Assembly: GCF_024741815.1 (NCBI RefSeq)
Contig: NZ_CP102951.1
Span: 248,001 to 312,000, forward strand
Direction of reading: 5' to 3'
From: Pseudomonas sp. LS1212
Lineage (GTDB): Bacteria > Pseudomonadota > Gammaproteobacteria > Pseudomonadales > Pseudomonadaceae
Length of the DNA stretch: 64,000 nucleotides
Shown here piece by piece: positions 17,192-25,111 of the stretch; positions within the stretch are counted from its first letter, which is position 1; every line of letters begins with the position of its first letter. A program made the translations under genes and the position numbers. A model generated the notes under the pieces. It did not search any database. It was not told the origin of the DNA and saw only the letters and a program-made list of their open reading frames with translations.

Positions 17192-17308
17192 TCACACCGC
17201 CTTATCGGGGCGCTCCCCCTGTAAGTATCTCGTGCTGGTCTTCGATTTTGTAGGTTGCGGGGCTCCGTGTTGACGTCGCCCATTACAGGTTTTTGTGGTG
17301 GATTCATG

Positions 17309-18877
17309 GTATGCGATCCATGAACCCCACATACTCAAAGATACTTGCCTCGTTTACCGTGGCATCTCTGGCGAGCAGTTCCACGGCAGTAAGGCTTCAA
17401 AGTCCTCTACCGACTCCGCATGCGGCAACCGCTCCAGTACGTGGCGCAGCCACGTATAGGGCTCCTGGCCGTTGACCTTGGCGGTATCGACCAAGCTGTA
17501 GATCTGCGCACTGGCGCTAGCACCTTTGGGCGTATCGCTAAACAGCCATGCTTTACGACCGATCACGAACGGCTTTATCGCTCTTTCGGCGGCGTTGTTG
17601 TCGATCGGTAAAAAACCGGCCTCCACATAACGTTCCAGGCGACTCCAGTTGCTGGCCAGATAACCGACAGCCTTGCCCAGCACACTTTGCGAAGTGACCT
17701 GCGGCTGCGTTTTTTCCAGCCAGCTTTTCAGCTGGACCAGGATCGGCAGGCTCTTTTCCTGACGACCGATAAAGCGTTGCTCATCACTGCTGTCCTTGAG
17801 TTCACGCTCGATGCCGTACAGGTTGTTGATCATCGTCAGTGCTATATCGGCGCGGCCCGTCTTGCCTTTGGGCTGTACTTTTTGTGCGTCGACGAACTTG
17901 CGTCGCACATGGGCCATGCACGCCAGCCGTTCAACACCTGGCTGCATGCCCAAGGCGTTATAGCCGGCGTAATCGTCGGTCATCAGGTAGCCGCGATAAT
18001 CGGCGAGCAGGCGCAGCGGTACCTCCTGCGCGCGGCTGGTGGTGTAGTCAAACAACACTACTTTTCGATCCAGTGGCCCACTGGCTTGCACCCACATCCA
18101 GGATTGACTGGTCGGGTCTCGATCCGGCTCTTTAAGCACCTGAACGCGGGTTTCATCGCAGTGGATGACCGGGCTTTCCAGCAACCGATCGCGCATTACA
18201 TTCAGCAACGGTTGTAAGTACTCGCCGCACTGGATGACCCAGCGTGCCAGCGTCTGTCGTGGGATCTCTACACCGTGTCGGCTCAGTACCGTCTCGAAGC
18301 GATGTAATGGCAGGCCGTCGACATACTTGGTGGTCAGCAGCATCGCCAACACGCTGGGGCTGGCCATGCTCTTTTCAATCAATTGAGCCGGCTTGTCAGC
18401 GGTGACCGGGGCCGTTTCACAGCCACGGCAGCCGTAAACTTTGCGGATGTGTTTGATCACCCGGATTTGCATCGGCACGATCTCCAGTTGCTCGCTGGTT
18501 TCTTCGCCGATGGTGTGTTTGCGGCAACCGCAGGTGCAAGTCAGTTCGTGCTCGGGCAGTTCGTGGATGACTTCGATCCGAGGCAGATCGGCCGACAACG
18601 GCTTGCGCTTGCCACGGCGCAGCGTTGGCGCAACGGCTTCCTCTTCAGGGTCATCGACAAAAAGCACCGGATCGAACACAGCCACTTTGATGTCTAGCTC
18701 GACCAGGGCGGCCAGGCCATCAATGGATTTTCGGAAGTCCACTGGCTTGGGGTAGAGGTAGACTTTTTCGACTTTTGCGTCGGGACGCATCATGAGGGGC
18801 TGGCTCCAGAAAGATATCGGAGCACAGCATCCAACATCAAATTGCGGCTTTGAATGTGGGGTTCATGGCGTGGTTAC
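17309..18877 (-). mobile_element. Internally deleted IS66-family element
   Basis: The ends are the imperfect 20-bp inverted repeats 17309-17328 and 18858-18877, sharing the core CCATGAACCCC and beginning GTA as in IS66 elements. The 1569-bp length is far short of the usual 2.4-2.7 kb: tnpA is missing and tnpB is joined to tnpC. The flanking 8-mers (GATTCATG and GAAGCAGG) do not form a clear 8-bp target duplication, so the insertion is old or has been rearranged. Confidence 0.75.
17354..18793 (-). pseudogene. In-frame TnpB-TnpC fusion of a collapsed IS66 element
   Basis: The 479-residue frame is a deletion product. Residues 1-46 are the start of IS66 TnpB (VEKVYLYPKPVDFRKSIDGL). From residue 47 (DDPEEEAV) onward the sequence is TnpC without its N-terminal leucine-zipper region. 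The joint is near 18655, and no stop was created. The zinc-binding TCTCGCRKH and the DDE transposase segments are retained (HCDETRVQVL, DDYAGYNAL, NNAAERAIKPF). Loss of TnpA, most of TnpB and the TnpC N-terminus should prevent normal transposition, although the catalytic domain could still be made as a DNA-binding chimera. Confidence 0.85.
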
Positions 18878-19022
18878 GAAGCAGGTGAGGGGGCTTCCAT
18901 GGTGTTCTACCGTGTGGCGCGATCAGTTGTGCGCTCAGGTCAGGCTGGCCACAGGTCGAGAAAACTCCGGGTCTTGCGGTTAATTTCGATTCTGCGCCGG
19001 TGGGGGGCAATGTCACTTCGCA

Positions 19023-19892
19023 TCAGCCACCGAGGCTAAGTACCAGGCTATCCAGTATTGGCGCATTTGAACCTTTCAAGAATGCTGCTTCGGCGACCGG
19101 CTCTCCGAGCTGGCGGGCCTGGCGATACTCGCTGGGCGTGCAGTTGGCGAACTGCTTGAAGGCGCGGGCGAAGTAGGAAGGGTCCTTGAAGCCGGCCTCA
19201 TAGCCGATGCTGGTGATGGGCATCTGGCTGTTGGCGAGCAAGTCCATGGCGAAGTTCATGCGCTTGCTCAAGATGTAATCCAGGAAGCCAAGGCCGTTGA
19301 CTTCCTTGAATAGGCGGCTGAAGCGAAACGCGGTCATGCCGCAGCGCTGCGCCAGTTCCTTTTGATCGATGCATTCGCGAAAGTGCTGGTCGATGTACGG
19401 CATGACCTTGTCGAGTGCCTTGTGCTTGTGGTGTTCGCTGGTCAACCGAATGCTGTCCGGCAGGGAGGGGAAATGATCGATTTGCTGCGCCTTGCCCTGA
19501 CTTCTGGTGTTGCGGCGTAGCTCGCAAAGCTGCGTCAGGACATTGAGGTAGCGACTCTTCTCGCTGGTTGTGAGCGGCAACACCAGGTATTCCCATACAC
19601 GCGAACGCATGGCCCAGACTGCCAGTTCTTCGGAGTGCTGCACTGTGAGCATGGTGATCGGGATGCCAGGAGAGTTGCGTTTTACCTCCAGCAGCAGGTT
19701 GAGGCTCAGAGTGTCGGGGCGATCGAAATGCATGCAGATCATGTCTGCCTGCTGGCGTTCGGAATGTGCGGCCGCCTTCGCCAGTTTGCAGTCACAGACA
19801 TGACTGAACTGTGCCATGAGTGCTTCGGTGGAGCGATCGTGTGTCAGATCGAACCATAACAACAGCGGCTTTCTGCTCAAGTTAGACATCAT
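19023..19892 (-). CDS. AraC-family regulator with receiver-like N-terminal domain
   Basis: A 289-residue transcription factor divergent from the flp-tad genes. The last 100 residues are an AraC/XylS double helix-turn-helix (ELAQRCGMTAFRFSRLFKEVNG ends near 210, and ITSIGYEAGFKDPSYFARAFKQ covers the second unit). The first 125 residues look like a response-regulator fold, but I do not see the canonical DD...D...K pattern, so it is probably a pseudo-receiver that is not phosphorylated. The likely role is control of the Flp/Tad pilus locus, supported by a 21-bp-spaced direct repeat upstream of flp. P. aeruginosa uses PprB for flp-tad instead. Confidence 0.85.
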   Translation of the reverse strand: MMSNLSRKPLLLWFDLTHDRSTEALMAQFSHVCDCKLAKAAAHSERQQADMICMHFDRPDTLSLNLLLEVKRNSPGIPITMLTVQHSEELAVWAMRSRVWEYLVLPLTTSEKSRYLNVLTQLCELRRNTRSQGKAQQIDHFPSLPDSIRLTSEHHKHKALDKVMPYIDQHFRECIDQKELAQRCGMTAFRFSRLFKEVNGLGFLDYILSKRMNFAMDLLANSQMPITSIGYEAGFKDPSYFARAFKQFANCTPSEYRQARQLGEPVAEAAFLKGSNAPILDSLVLSLGG

Positions 19893-20182
19893 GACTTAAC
19901 CTGCTCCTGGCGCGTTTCCCTACGCACAGCAGTATTGTCAAAAAGCCATCACCGTGTTGATTAATTTAGTTATTAAAATTAGATAATTTTTTTCGTTGTG
20001 TTCTATGCGTTGTCTGAACCCTGATTCTATGCGGGCTCCCAGCCTTTTTACGGCGTCTGAGGAGGAAGACCGCTCGTCGCTTAGGAAGCAATTGCAGAAG
20101 CATTCGCAAGCCCTTCTTTGATTTACGCTTTTCCTCTTTTCCCGTAGCGGCCTTCGCACTTTTCACTGTTTTGGCAATGACA

Positions 20183-20217
20183 GCAAAAAAGTCCTAGCGA
20201 TGCGCAAAAAACTCCTA
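20183..20217 (+). promoter_or_regulatory. Tandem 14-bp operator-like repeat upstream of flp
   Basis: GCAAAAAAGTCCTA (20183-20196) and GCAAAAAACTCCTA (20204-20217) differ at one base and are 21 bp apart start to start, two turns of the helix, which is the usual arrangement of AraC-family half-sites. They lie about 92 bp upstream of the flp start and next to an AraC-type gene. The rest of the 416-bp gap between regulator and flp is AT-rich leader with no gene. Confidence 0.55.
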
Positions 20218-20308
20218 ACCCCTCTTGGCCCCCCTGACTAGGGTTCCAAACAGGTGGTGCAACAAGCACTGGCCGGGAAGCAAAAACATTTCTAGTGAGG
20301 TGGGCGAA

Positions 20309-20512
20309 ATGACTCTGCAAGCAATCAAGGCTTCGGTTCTGAAATTCGTCAAAGACGAGGATGGCCTGACCATCGTGGAATACGCGGTGGCTGGGGGGTT
20401 GATTACCCTGTTCGTAGTAGGCGCTTTCCAAGCATTGGGTGGGGCAGTTCAGACGAACATCAATGACCTGAAAGGCGCTGTTGAAAAACGCGGCGGCACT
20501 GCTACCCCTTAA
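20309..20512 (+). CDS. flp: Flp-family type IVb pilin
   Basis: The major pilin of the Tad pilus, 67 residues. The prepilin cleavage site lies between G19 and L20, followed by TIVEYAVAGGLITLF. Mature Glu5 (E24) and the adjacent Tyr are the Flp signature, and the hydrophobic helix continues to about residue 45. The ATG follows GAGGTGGG. The prepilin peptidase gene comes 24 bp later. The pilin is exported to the inner membrane, processed there and assembled into adhesive bundles. Confidence 0.95.
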   Translation: MTLQAIKASVLKFVKDEDGLTIVEYAVAGGLITLFVVGAFQALGGAVQTNINDLKGAVEKRGGTATP

Positions 20513-20536
20513 TTAAGCCCCATGGGGGATGCAGCA

Positions 20537-21055
20537 ATGTCAGTAGAGAGCCTGTTAGGCATTGTCGTGCTGATAGCGCTGTTGGGCATTACGGTGGTGA
20601 GTGATCTTCGTCACCACCGCATTCCCAACGTCTTGATCTTGTTGGGGTTGGGTCTGGGGTTGGCCGGTCAGGCTTATTCTTCAGAAAAAATCGGCCTGGG
20701 CTATGGATTGCTAGGTGTGCTTATTGGCTTCGCCATATTTCTCCCGATGTACGTCCTGGGGGGGATGGCCGCCGGTGACGTCAAGTTAATGGCAATGGTT
20801 GGCGCTTTTCTCACTCCGCACGACGCGCTCTGGGCCGCGCTTTTCAGCCTTATTGCTGGTGGTCTGTGCGGGTTTTTGATCGTGCTGGTGCGTGGACAGG
20901 TGCAACAGACCTTAGGGCGCTATTGGCTGATGTTGAAGTTAAGGGCTTATTTGGCTCCTGTGGCGGATGAAGTGGCAGGCAAGCCTTTCCCTTATTCGGT
21001 CGCGATCCTGTCTGGAACCCTGATCAGTCTTTTTTGGCAACCGCTAGGCCTGTAG
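20537..21055 (+). CDS. cpaA: Flp prepilin peptidase (CpaA/TadV/FppA type)
   Basis: A24-family aspartic prepilin peptidase of 172 residues with several transmembrane helices and no N-methylation domain, as is usual for Tad systems. The two catalytic aspartates lie in SDLRHHRIPN near residue 26 and in the GxGD-like AAGDVKLMAMVGAF near residue 85. The ATG at 20537 is preferred because GGGGA lies 9 bases upstream; an in-frame ATG at 20522 would add five residues. It processes Flp and probably the TadE-like pseudopilins encoded downstream. Confidence 0.9.
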   Translation: MSVESLLGIVVLIALLGITVVSDLRHHRIPNVLILLGLGLGLAGQAYSSEKIGLGYGLLGVLIGFAIFLPMYVLGGMAAGDVKLMAMVGAFLTPHDALWAALFSLIAGGLCGFLIVLVRGQVQQTLGRYWLMLKLRAYLAPVADEVAGKPFPYSVAILSGTLISLFWQPLGL

Positions 21056-21070
21056 CCCGGGAGGCTAATA

Positions 21071-22405
21071 ATGTACGCACTCAGTGACAGTGGTGCCTAT
21101 GCCAGTGATCGGGAAGCTGTACAACGCCTGGCACCACAGCCGCGTACAGTCCGCGAGACGGGCCTCGCGGAAAACTTTCTCGGTGATCTGGTGTGCAAGC
21201 ACCTGCACGATGCCGGTGTGCTGGACCTGTCGCGACTGGTGGAGCGTCTGGCGCTGACTGGCGCGGTGGTGGAAGAGGTCCTGGCCTTTCTGCGCAAGGA
21301 TGGCCGCGTCGAAGTGCTGGGCCAGGCAGGTATGCAAACGGGAGGGCAGGCGCTGCGTTACGGCTTGACCGAACGCGGCCGCAGTGCCGCCCGCGATGCC
21401 CTGTCGCGCAGCGGCTATATCGGCGCGGCGCCCTTTCCGGTGAGTGCCTACCGTTCCCTGCTCAAGGTGCAGACCATCCACCATGGCCGCATCAACGCGC
21501 ACGACATGCGCACGGCCTTCGCTGGCGTAGTGCTCGCCGAGGGCATGCTCGACCAATTGGGTGTGGCGCTGAACTCCGGGCGCGCCATCATGATTTATGG
21601 CCCTGCCGGCACCGGCAAGACCTATGTCAGCAGCCGGTTGATTCGCCTGTTCGCCGAGGCCATCTGGGTGCCCCATGCCATCGTGATCAACGAGTCGGTG
21701 ATCGAGATTTACGACCCCCAGGTACATCAGCGCCTGGAAGATGATGGCCAACAGAATAACCTGTTGCTCAATGAAGGGATCGATCGTCGACTGCTGCGGT
21801 GTAAACGCCCGATTGTAATCACTGGCGGTGAATTGAGCATGGAGCAACTGGATGTTCGCTTTGACTCCAGCACCCGTCAGTACCAGGCCGCCCTGCAACT
21901 CAAGGCCAGCAATGGCCTGTTCATCATCGACGACATGGGCCGCCAGCGTATGGCACCGGCCGAGTTGTTGAATCGCTGGATCGTGCCGATGGAAGAGAAA
22001 CGCGACTTCCTCAATCTGGGCGGCGGGCGCCATTGCGAGCTGCCGTTCGATCTGGTGCTGGTGTTCTCCACCAACCTCAACCCCCTGGAACTGGCCGATG
22101 AGGCCTTCCTGCGGCGCATTGGCTACAAGCTGCAATTCAGCTACCTGAAAGCTGATGAGTATGAGCGAATCTGGCGTCAGGAATGCGAGCGCCTGGGCCT
22201 GGCGTACGACCCGCTGCTGTTGCGCTATGCGCTACAGGCGCTCTACCAGGCCGAAGGCATGCCGCTGGTGCCCTGTCACCCTCGCGACCTGCTGAGCATG
22301 GCGCTCGACCGACAGCGCTACCTGGGCGGTAGTGGCCCGCTGTCGGCGCAGGAGCTGGAATGGGCCTGGCACAGCTATTTCGTCCAGCTCAACTTTCTTG
22401 GATAA
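21071..22405 (+). CDS. AAA-type ATPase embedded in the Tad locus, role unknown
   Basis: A cytoplasmic P-loop ATPase of 444 residues with no membrane segment. Walker A GPAGTGKT is at about 177-184 and a Walker B-like FIIDDMG near 288; an arginine-finger-like LRRIGYK follows. The N-terminal 110 residues contain a winged-helix-like segment. This is not TadA (encoded downstream) nor any of the conserved Tad core proteins. Its place between the prepilin peptidase and cpaB, with gaps of only 15 and 12 bp, means it is cotranscribed with the pilus genes. A part in assembly or regulation is inference from position. Confidence 0.75.
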   Translation: MYALSDSGAYASDREAVQRLAPQPRTVRETGLAENFLGDLVCKHLHDAGVLDLSRLVERLALTGAVVEEVLAFLRKDGRVEVLGQAGMQTGGQALRYGLTERGRSAARDALSRSGYIGAAPFPVSAYRSLLKVQTIHHGRINAHDMRTAFAGVVLAEGMLDQLGVALNSGRAIMIYGPAGTGKTYVSSRLIRLFAEAIWVPHAIVINESVIEIYDPQVHQRLEDDGQQNNLLLNEGIDRRLLRCKRPIVITGGELSMEQLDVRFDSSTRQYQAALQLKASNGLFIIDDMGRQRMAPAELLNRWIVPMEEKRDFLNLGGGRHCELPFDLVLVFSTNLNPLELADEAFLRRIGYKLQFSYLKADEYERIWRQECERLGLAYDPLLLRYALQALYQAEGMPLVPCHPRDLLSMALDRQRYLGGSGPLSAQELEWAWHSYFVQLNFLG

Positions 22406-22417
22406 GGAGATACCGAC

Positions 22418-23233
22418 ATGAGCGCTCGTACTCTTACCCTGGTTGCCGTGTCCCTGACCCTGGGGCTTGGCGCCGCCTGGATGGCCAACAGCTGGCTGAA
22501 TGGACGGCTCAATGCCGCCCCGGATGACAACCTGCAGAACGTGGTGGTCGCCACGGTGGAGATTCCGTTCGGGCAGATGGTCGAGGCCCAGCAAGTCGCC
22601 ATCGTGCGCATGCCCAAGGATGCGGTGCCCGAAGATGCCTTCGACAGCAGCGAAAAGGTGCTGGGCAAGATCGCGACCTTCGCCATGCTGCGCGGCGACA
22701 TCCTGCGCGGCGCGCGCCTGGCTGAGCACCTTGGCGGCAGTACCCTGGCCTCGTTGATCGCCCCCGACAAACGTGCCATTTCGGTGCGCGTGGACGATGT
22801 GGTCGGGGTGGGCGGGTTCCTGTTGCCGGGTAACCGGGTCGATGTGCTGGCGACCAAACGCAGCGATGGCAGCAGTAATGACGCCGAGTCCAGGACCATC
22901 CTCGAGGACTTGCGGGTATTGGCCGTGGACCAAACGGCGGGTACCGACAAGACCCAACCGGTAGTGGTGCGCGCCGTGACCCTGGAGATGTCGGCCAAAG
23001 AAGCGGAGACCCTGGTCAAGGCACAATCCGAAGGGAAGTTGCAACTGGCATTGCGCAACCCGCTGGATATCCAGAAACAGTCGGAAGCTGTTGCAGCCGT
23101 CGCGCCGGTCAAGGCCGCGCCGCCAACAGCCAAACCACAACCAAAGCCAAAGCCGGTGGCACATCGCAGCAGTGGCGGCGGCGCGGTCACCATTATCCGC
23201 GGGACTGAAGTCGAGGTGGCAAAAGTAAGGTAG
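22418..23233 (+). CDS. cpaB: Flp pilus assembly protein CpaB/RcpC
   Basis: A periplasmic pilus assembly protein of 271 residues anchored by an N-terminal hydrophobic segment (residues 4-24). A SAF domain follows (VVATVEIPFGQMVEAQQV, about 40-105), then the RcpC/CpaB core with VRVDDVVGVGGFLLPGNRVDVL. The C-terminal third is low-complexity and rich in Pro, Lys and Ala. It probably gates or stabilises the secretin encoded next; SAF domains may bind peptidoglycan or glycan. The gene is between the ATPase and secretin genes, as rcpC is next to rcpA in other Tad loci. Confidence 0.92.
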   Translation: MSARTLTLVAVSLTLGLGAAWMANSWLNGRLNAAPDDNLQNVVVATVEIPFGQMVEAQQVAIVRMPKDAVPEDAFDSSEKVLGKIATFAMLRGDILRGARLAEHLGGSTLASLIAPDKRAISVRVDDVVGVGGFLLPGNRVDVLATKRSDGSSNDAESRTILEDLRVLAVDQTAGTDKTQPVVVRAVTLEMSAKEAETLVKAQSEGKLQLALRNPLDIQKQSEAVAAVAPVKAAPPTAKPQPKPKPVAHRSSGGGAVTIIRGTEVEVAKVR

Positions 23234-23301
23234 CAAGGCGGCAGGGGCACCCGGATACCGAACCTTCGGCAGGAATAAGATCACCAAGCAAGGAGTAGTA
23301 C

Positions 23302-24819
23302 ATGGATACTTTGCAGAGACTAGGGGTGTACCTGTTGTACGGGCTGGGTGCGGGGTTGCTGTTGGCTACCGCGGCGCAGGCTGAAGAACCGAGATCGGGA
23401 TTCAGCTCCATGCCGGCGGCCAACGCCAATACTATCCAGGTGCCAATCTACAAGTCGCGGACACTCAGCACCCGTGCAGGGGTCAAGAGAATCTCTGTCG
23501 GCAACCCGAATATTGCCGACATTCTCATCACCAGCCCGACGCAACTCTACCTGCTCGGCCGCTCTCTGGGCAGTACCAACGTGTTGCTGTGGGACAACAG
23601 CAACCGCCTGATCGAGAGCCTCGACCTGGAGGTCGTGCATGACCTCGGCGGGCTCAAGAGCAAACTGCACCAGTTGTTGCCCGAGGAGAACATCGAGGTG
23701 TTCAGCGCCCAGGGCGCGCTGGTATTGCGCGGCCAGGTCCGCAGCGCCGCCGCCATGGACACGGCGATGAAAGTCGCCAAGACCTATGCCGCGCAAACCT
23801 CGAGCGTCGTACAAGGCAAGGGTGAGGCCGCTGCGTCGGCACCGACCCAGTCGCTGGAGGTGATCAACCTGCTCAGCGTCGGTGGCAGCCAGCAGGTGAT
23901 GCTGGAAGTCAAAGTGGCGGAGATGCAGCGCAGCCTGGTCAAGAACCTCAACGTGCGCTTCAACGCCCTTGATTTCGGCTCATCCAGTCGCTGGTCCGGA
24001 GGGGGCTTCAACAATGGCCAGGGACTGGGCCTGACCCCCGGCGGTGGGGCGGTCATTTCGCCCGGTTCGCTGATCGGCGGCGGCAAGGGGCTGTTCGCCC
24101 AGTTCCTGTCCGACGAGTTCCTCTTCAACGTGGTGCTGGAAGCTTCCAAGGACAATGGTTCGGCCAAGGTATTGGCGGAGCCTACCCTGACCACCCTGAC
24201 CGGGCAGCAGGCGGAGTTCATTTCCGGTGGCGAGTTCCCAATCCCGATTACCGAGGATGATGGCATCACCATCGAGTACAAGGAGTTCGGTGTCGGCGTG
24301 AAGTTTCTGCCGGTGGTGCTCGATTCCGGACGCATCAACCTCAACCTGAATGTCTCGGTGAGCGAGCTTTCCAATGTCAATTCGCTGGTGCTCGATACGG
24401 GCCTGAACAGCATTCTGGGCGACGGGGTCACCCAGGTCATCCCTTCCTTGACCAAGCGCAGCGCCGAATCCACCGTCGAACTCGGCAATGGCCAGACCAT
24501 CGCCATCGCCGGCTTGATCAGCGAGAACACCCGCGACTTTGTCAGCCGTTTTCCCGGGCTGGGTGACCTGCCGGTGCTGGGGCATCTGTTTCGCAGCCAA
24601 TCGTTCATCAATGGTGAAACCGAACTGGTGATCCTGGTGACGCCGCACCTGGCCAAGCCGGTGGATGCCAGGGCGGTGCGCTTGCCCACCGAAAAATTCG
24701 TCGAGCCAAGCGACCTGGACTTCTACCTGCTCGGCAAGACCAAGGGCCGTGAGCCCGGGCGCCCGGTCCCTGTCAGCCTCGGGGTCAGCGGTGGCAATTT
24801 TGGCCATGATCTGAACTGA
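23302..24819 (+). CDS. cpaC: Flp pilus outer-membrane secretin CpaC/RcpA
   Basis: Type II/III secretin-family protein of 505 residues forming the outer-membrane channel of the Tad pilus. A signal peptide (residues 1-27, ending ATAAQA) is followed by the pilus/BON-type N-terminal domain with the conserved KRISVGNPNIADILI segment. The C-terminal secretin domain has AEPTLTTLTGQQAEFISGGEFPIP cut across residues near 290-315 and the VPILGHLF-like motif LPVLGHLFRS. Length is normal for RcpA/CpaC. A small lipoprotein gene follows 15 bp later and could encode its pilotin. Confidence 0.93.
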   Translation: MDTLQRLGVYLLYGLGAGLLLATAAQAEEPRSGFSSMPAANANTIQVPIYKSRTLSTRAGVKRISVGNPNIADILITSPTQLYLLGRSLGSTNVLLWDNSNRLIESLDLEVVHDLGGLKSKLHQLLPEENIEVFSAQGALVLRGQVRSAAAMDTAMKVAKTYAAQTSSVVQGKGEAAASAPTQSLEVINLLSVGGSQQVMLEVKVAEMQRSLVKNLNVRFNALDFGSSSRWSGGGFNNGQGLGLTPGGGAVISPGSLIGGGKGLFAQFLSDEFLFNVVLEASKDNGSAKVLAEPTLTTLTGQQAEFISGGEFPIPITEDDGITIEYKEFGVGVKFLPVVLDSGRINLNLNVSVSELSNVNSLVLDTGLNSILGDGVTQVIPSLTKRSAESTVELGNGQTIAIAGLISENTRDFVSRFPGLGDLPVLGHLFRSQSFINGETELVILVTPHLAKPVDARAVRLPTEKFVEPSDLDFYLLGKTKGREPGRPVPVSLGVSGGNFGHDLN

Positions 24820-24834
24820 TCGGAGATAACCACC

Positions 24835-25107
24835 ATGAAATCCATGATTGCGTTCTGTGCGCTGCTATCGGGGTTGTCCGGCTGCATGTCGTACGAAGAA
24901 GGGCGGGTTGGCACGCTGGGCTACAGCGTCTACCAGACCCATTACCAGCAGATCGCCGATAAGGAAGTGGCCGCCAACCCGGGTACCGAACTTCCCCCGG
25001 CGGGCCCCGACGGTCCATTGCTGGAGAAGGTGATGAATGGTTACCGGGGGGCGACTGGCGATGCGACGCAGGTCGGCCAGCCGATCCAGATCAATATCGG
25101 CCAGTGA
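24835..25107 (+). CDS. Small outer-membrane lipoprotein of the Tad locus
   Basis: A 90-residue protein whose signal peptide ends in the lipobox LSGC, so the lipidated Cys is residue 17. The mature part is short, hydrophilic and without a known domain. It lies in the slot where CpaD/RcpB-type accessory lipoproteins occur and directly after the secretin gene. A pilotin or secretin-stabilising role is plausible but is inferred only from position and lipidation. It is shorter than typical RcpB/CpaD. Confidence 0.8.
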   Translation: MKSMIAFCALLSGLSGCMSYEEGRVGTLGYSVYQTHYQQIADKEVAANPGTELPPAGPDGPLLEKVMNGYRGATGDATQVGQPIQINIGQ

Positions 25108-25111
25108 GGGC

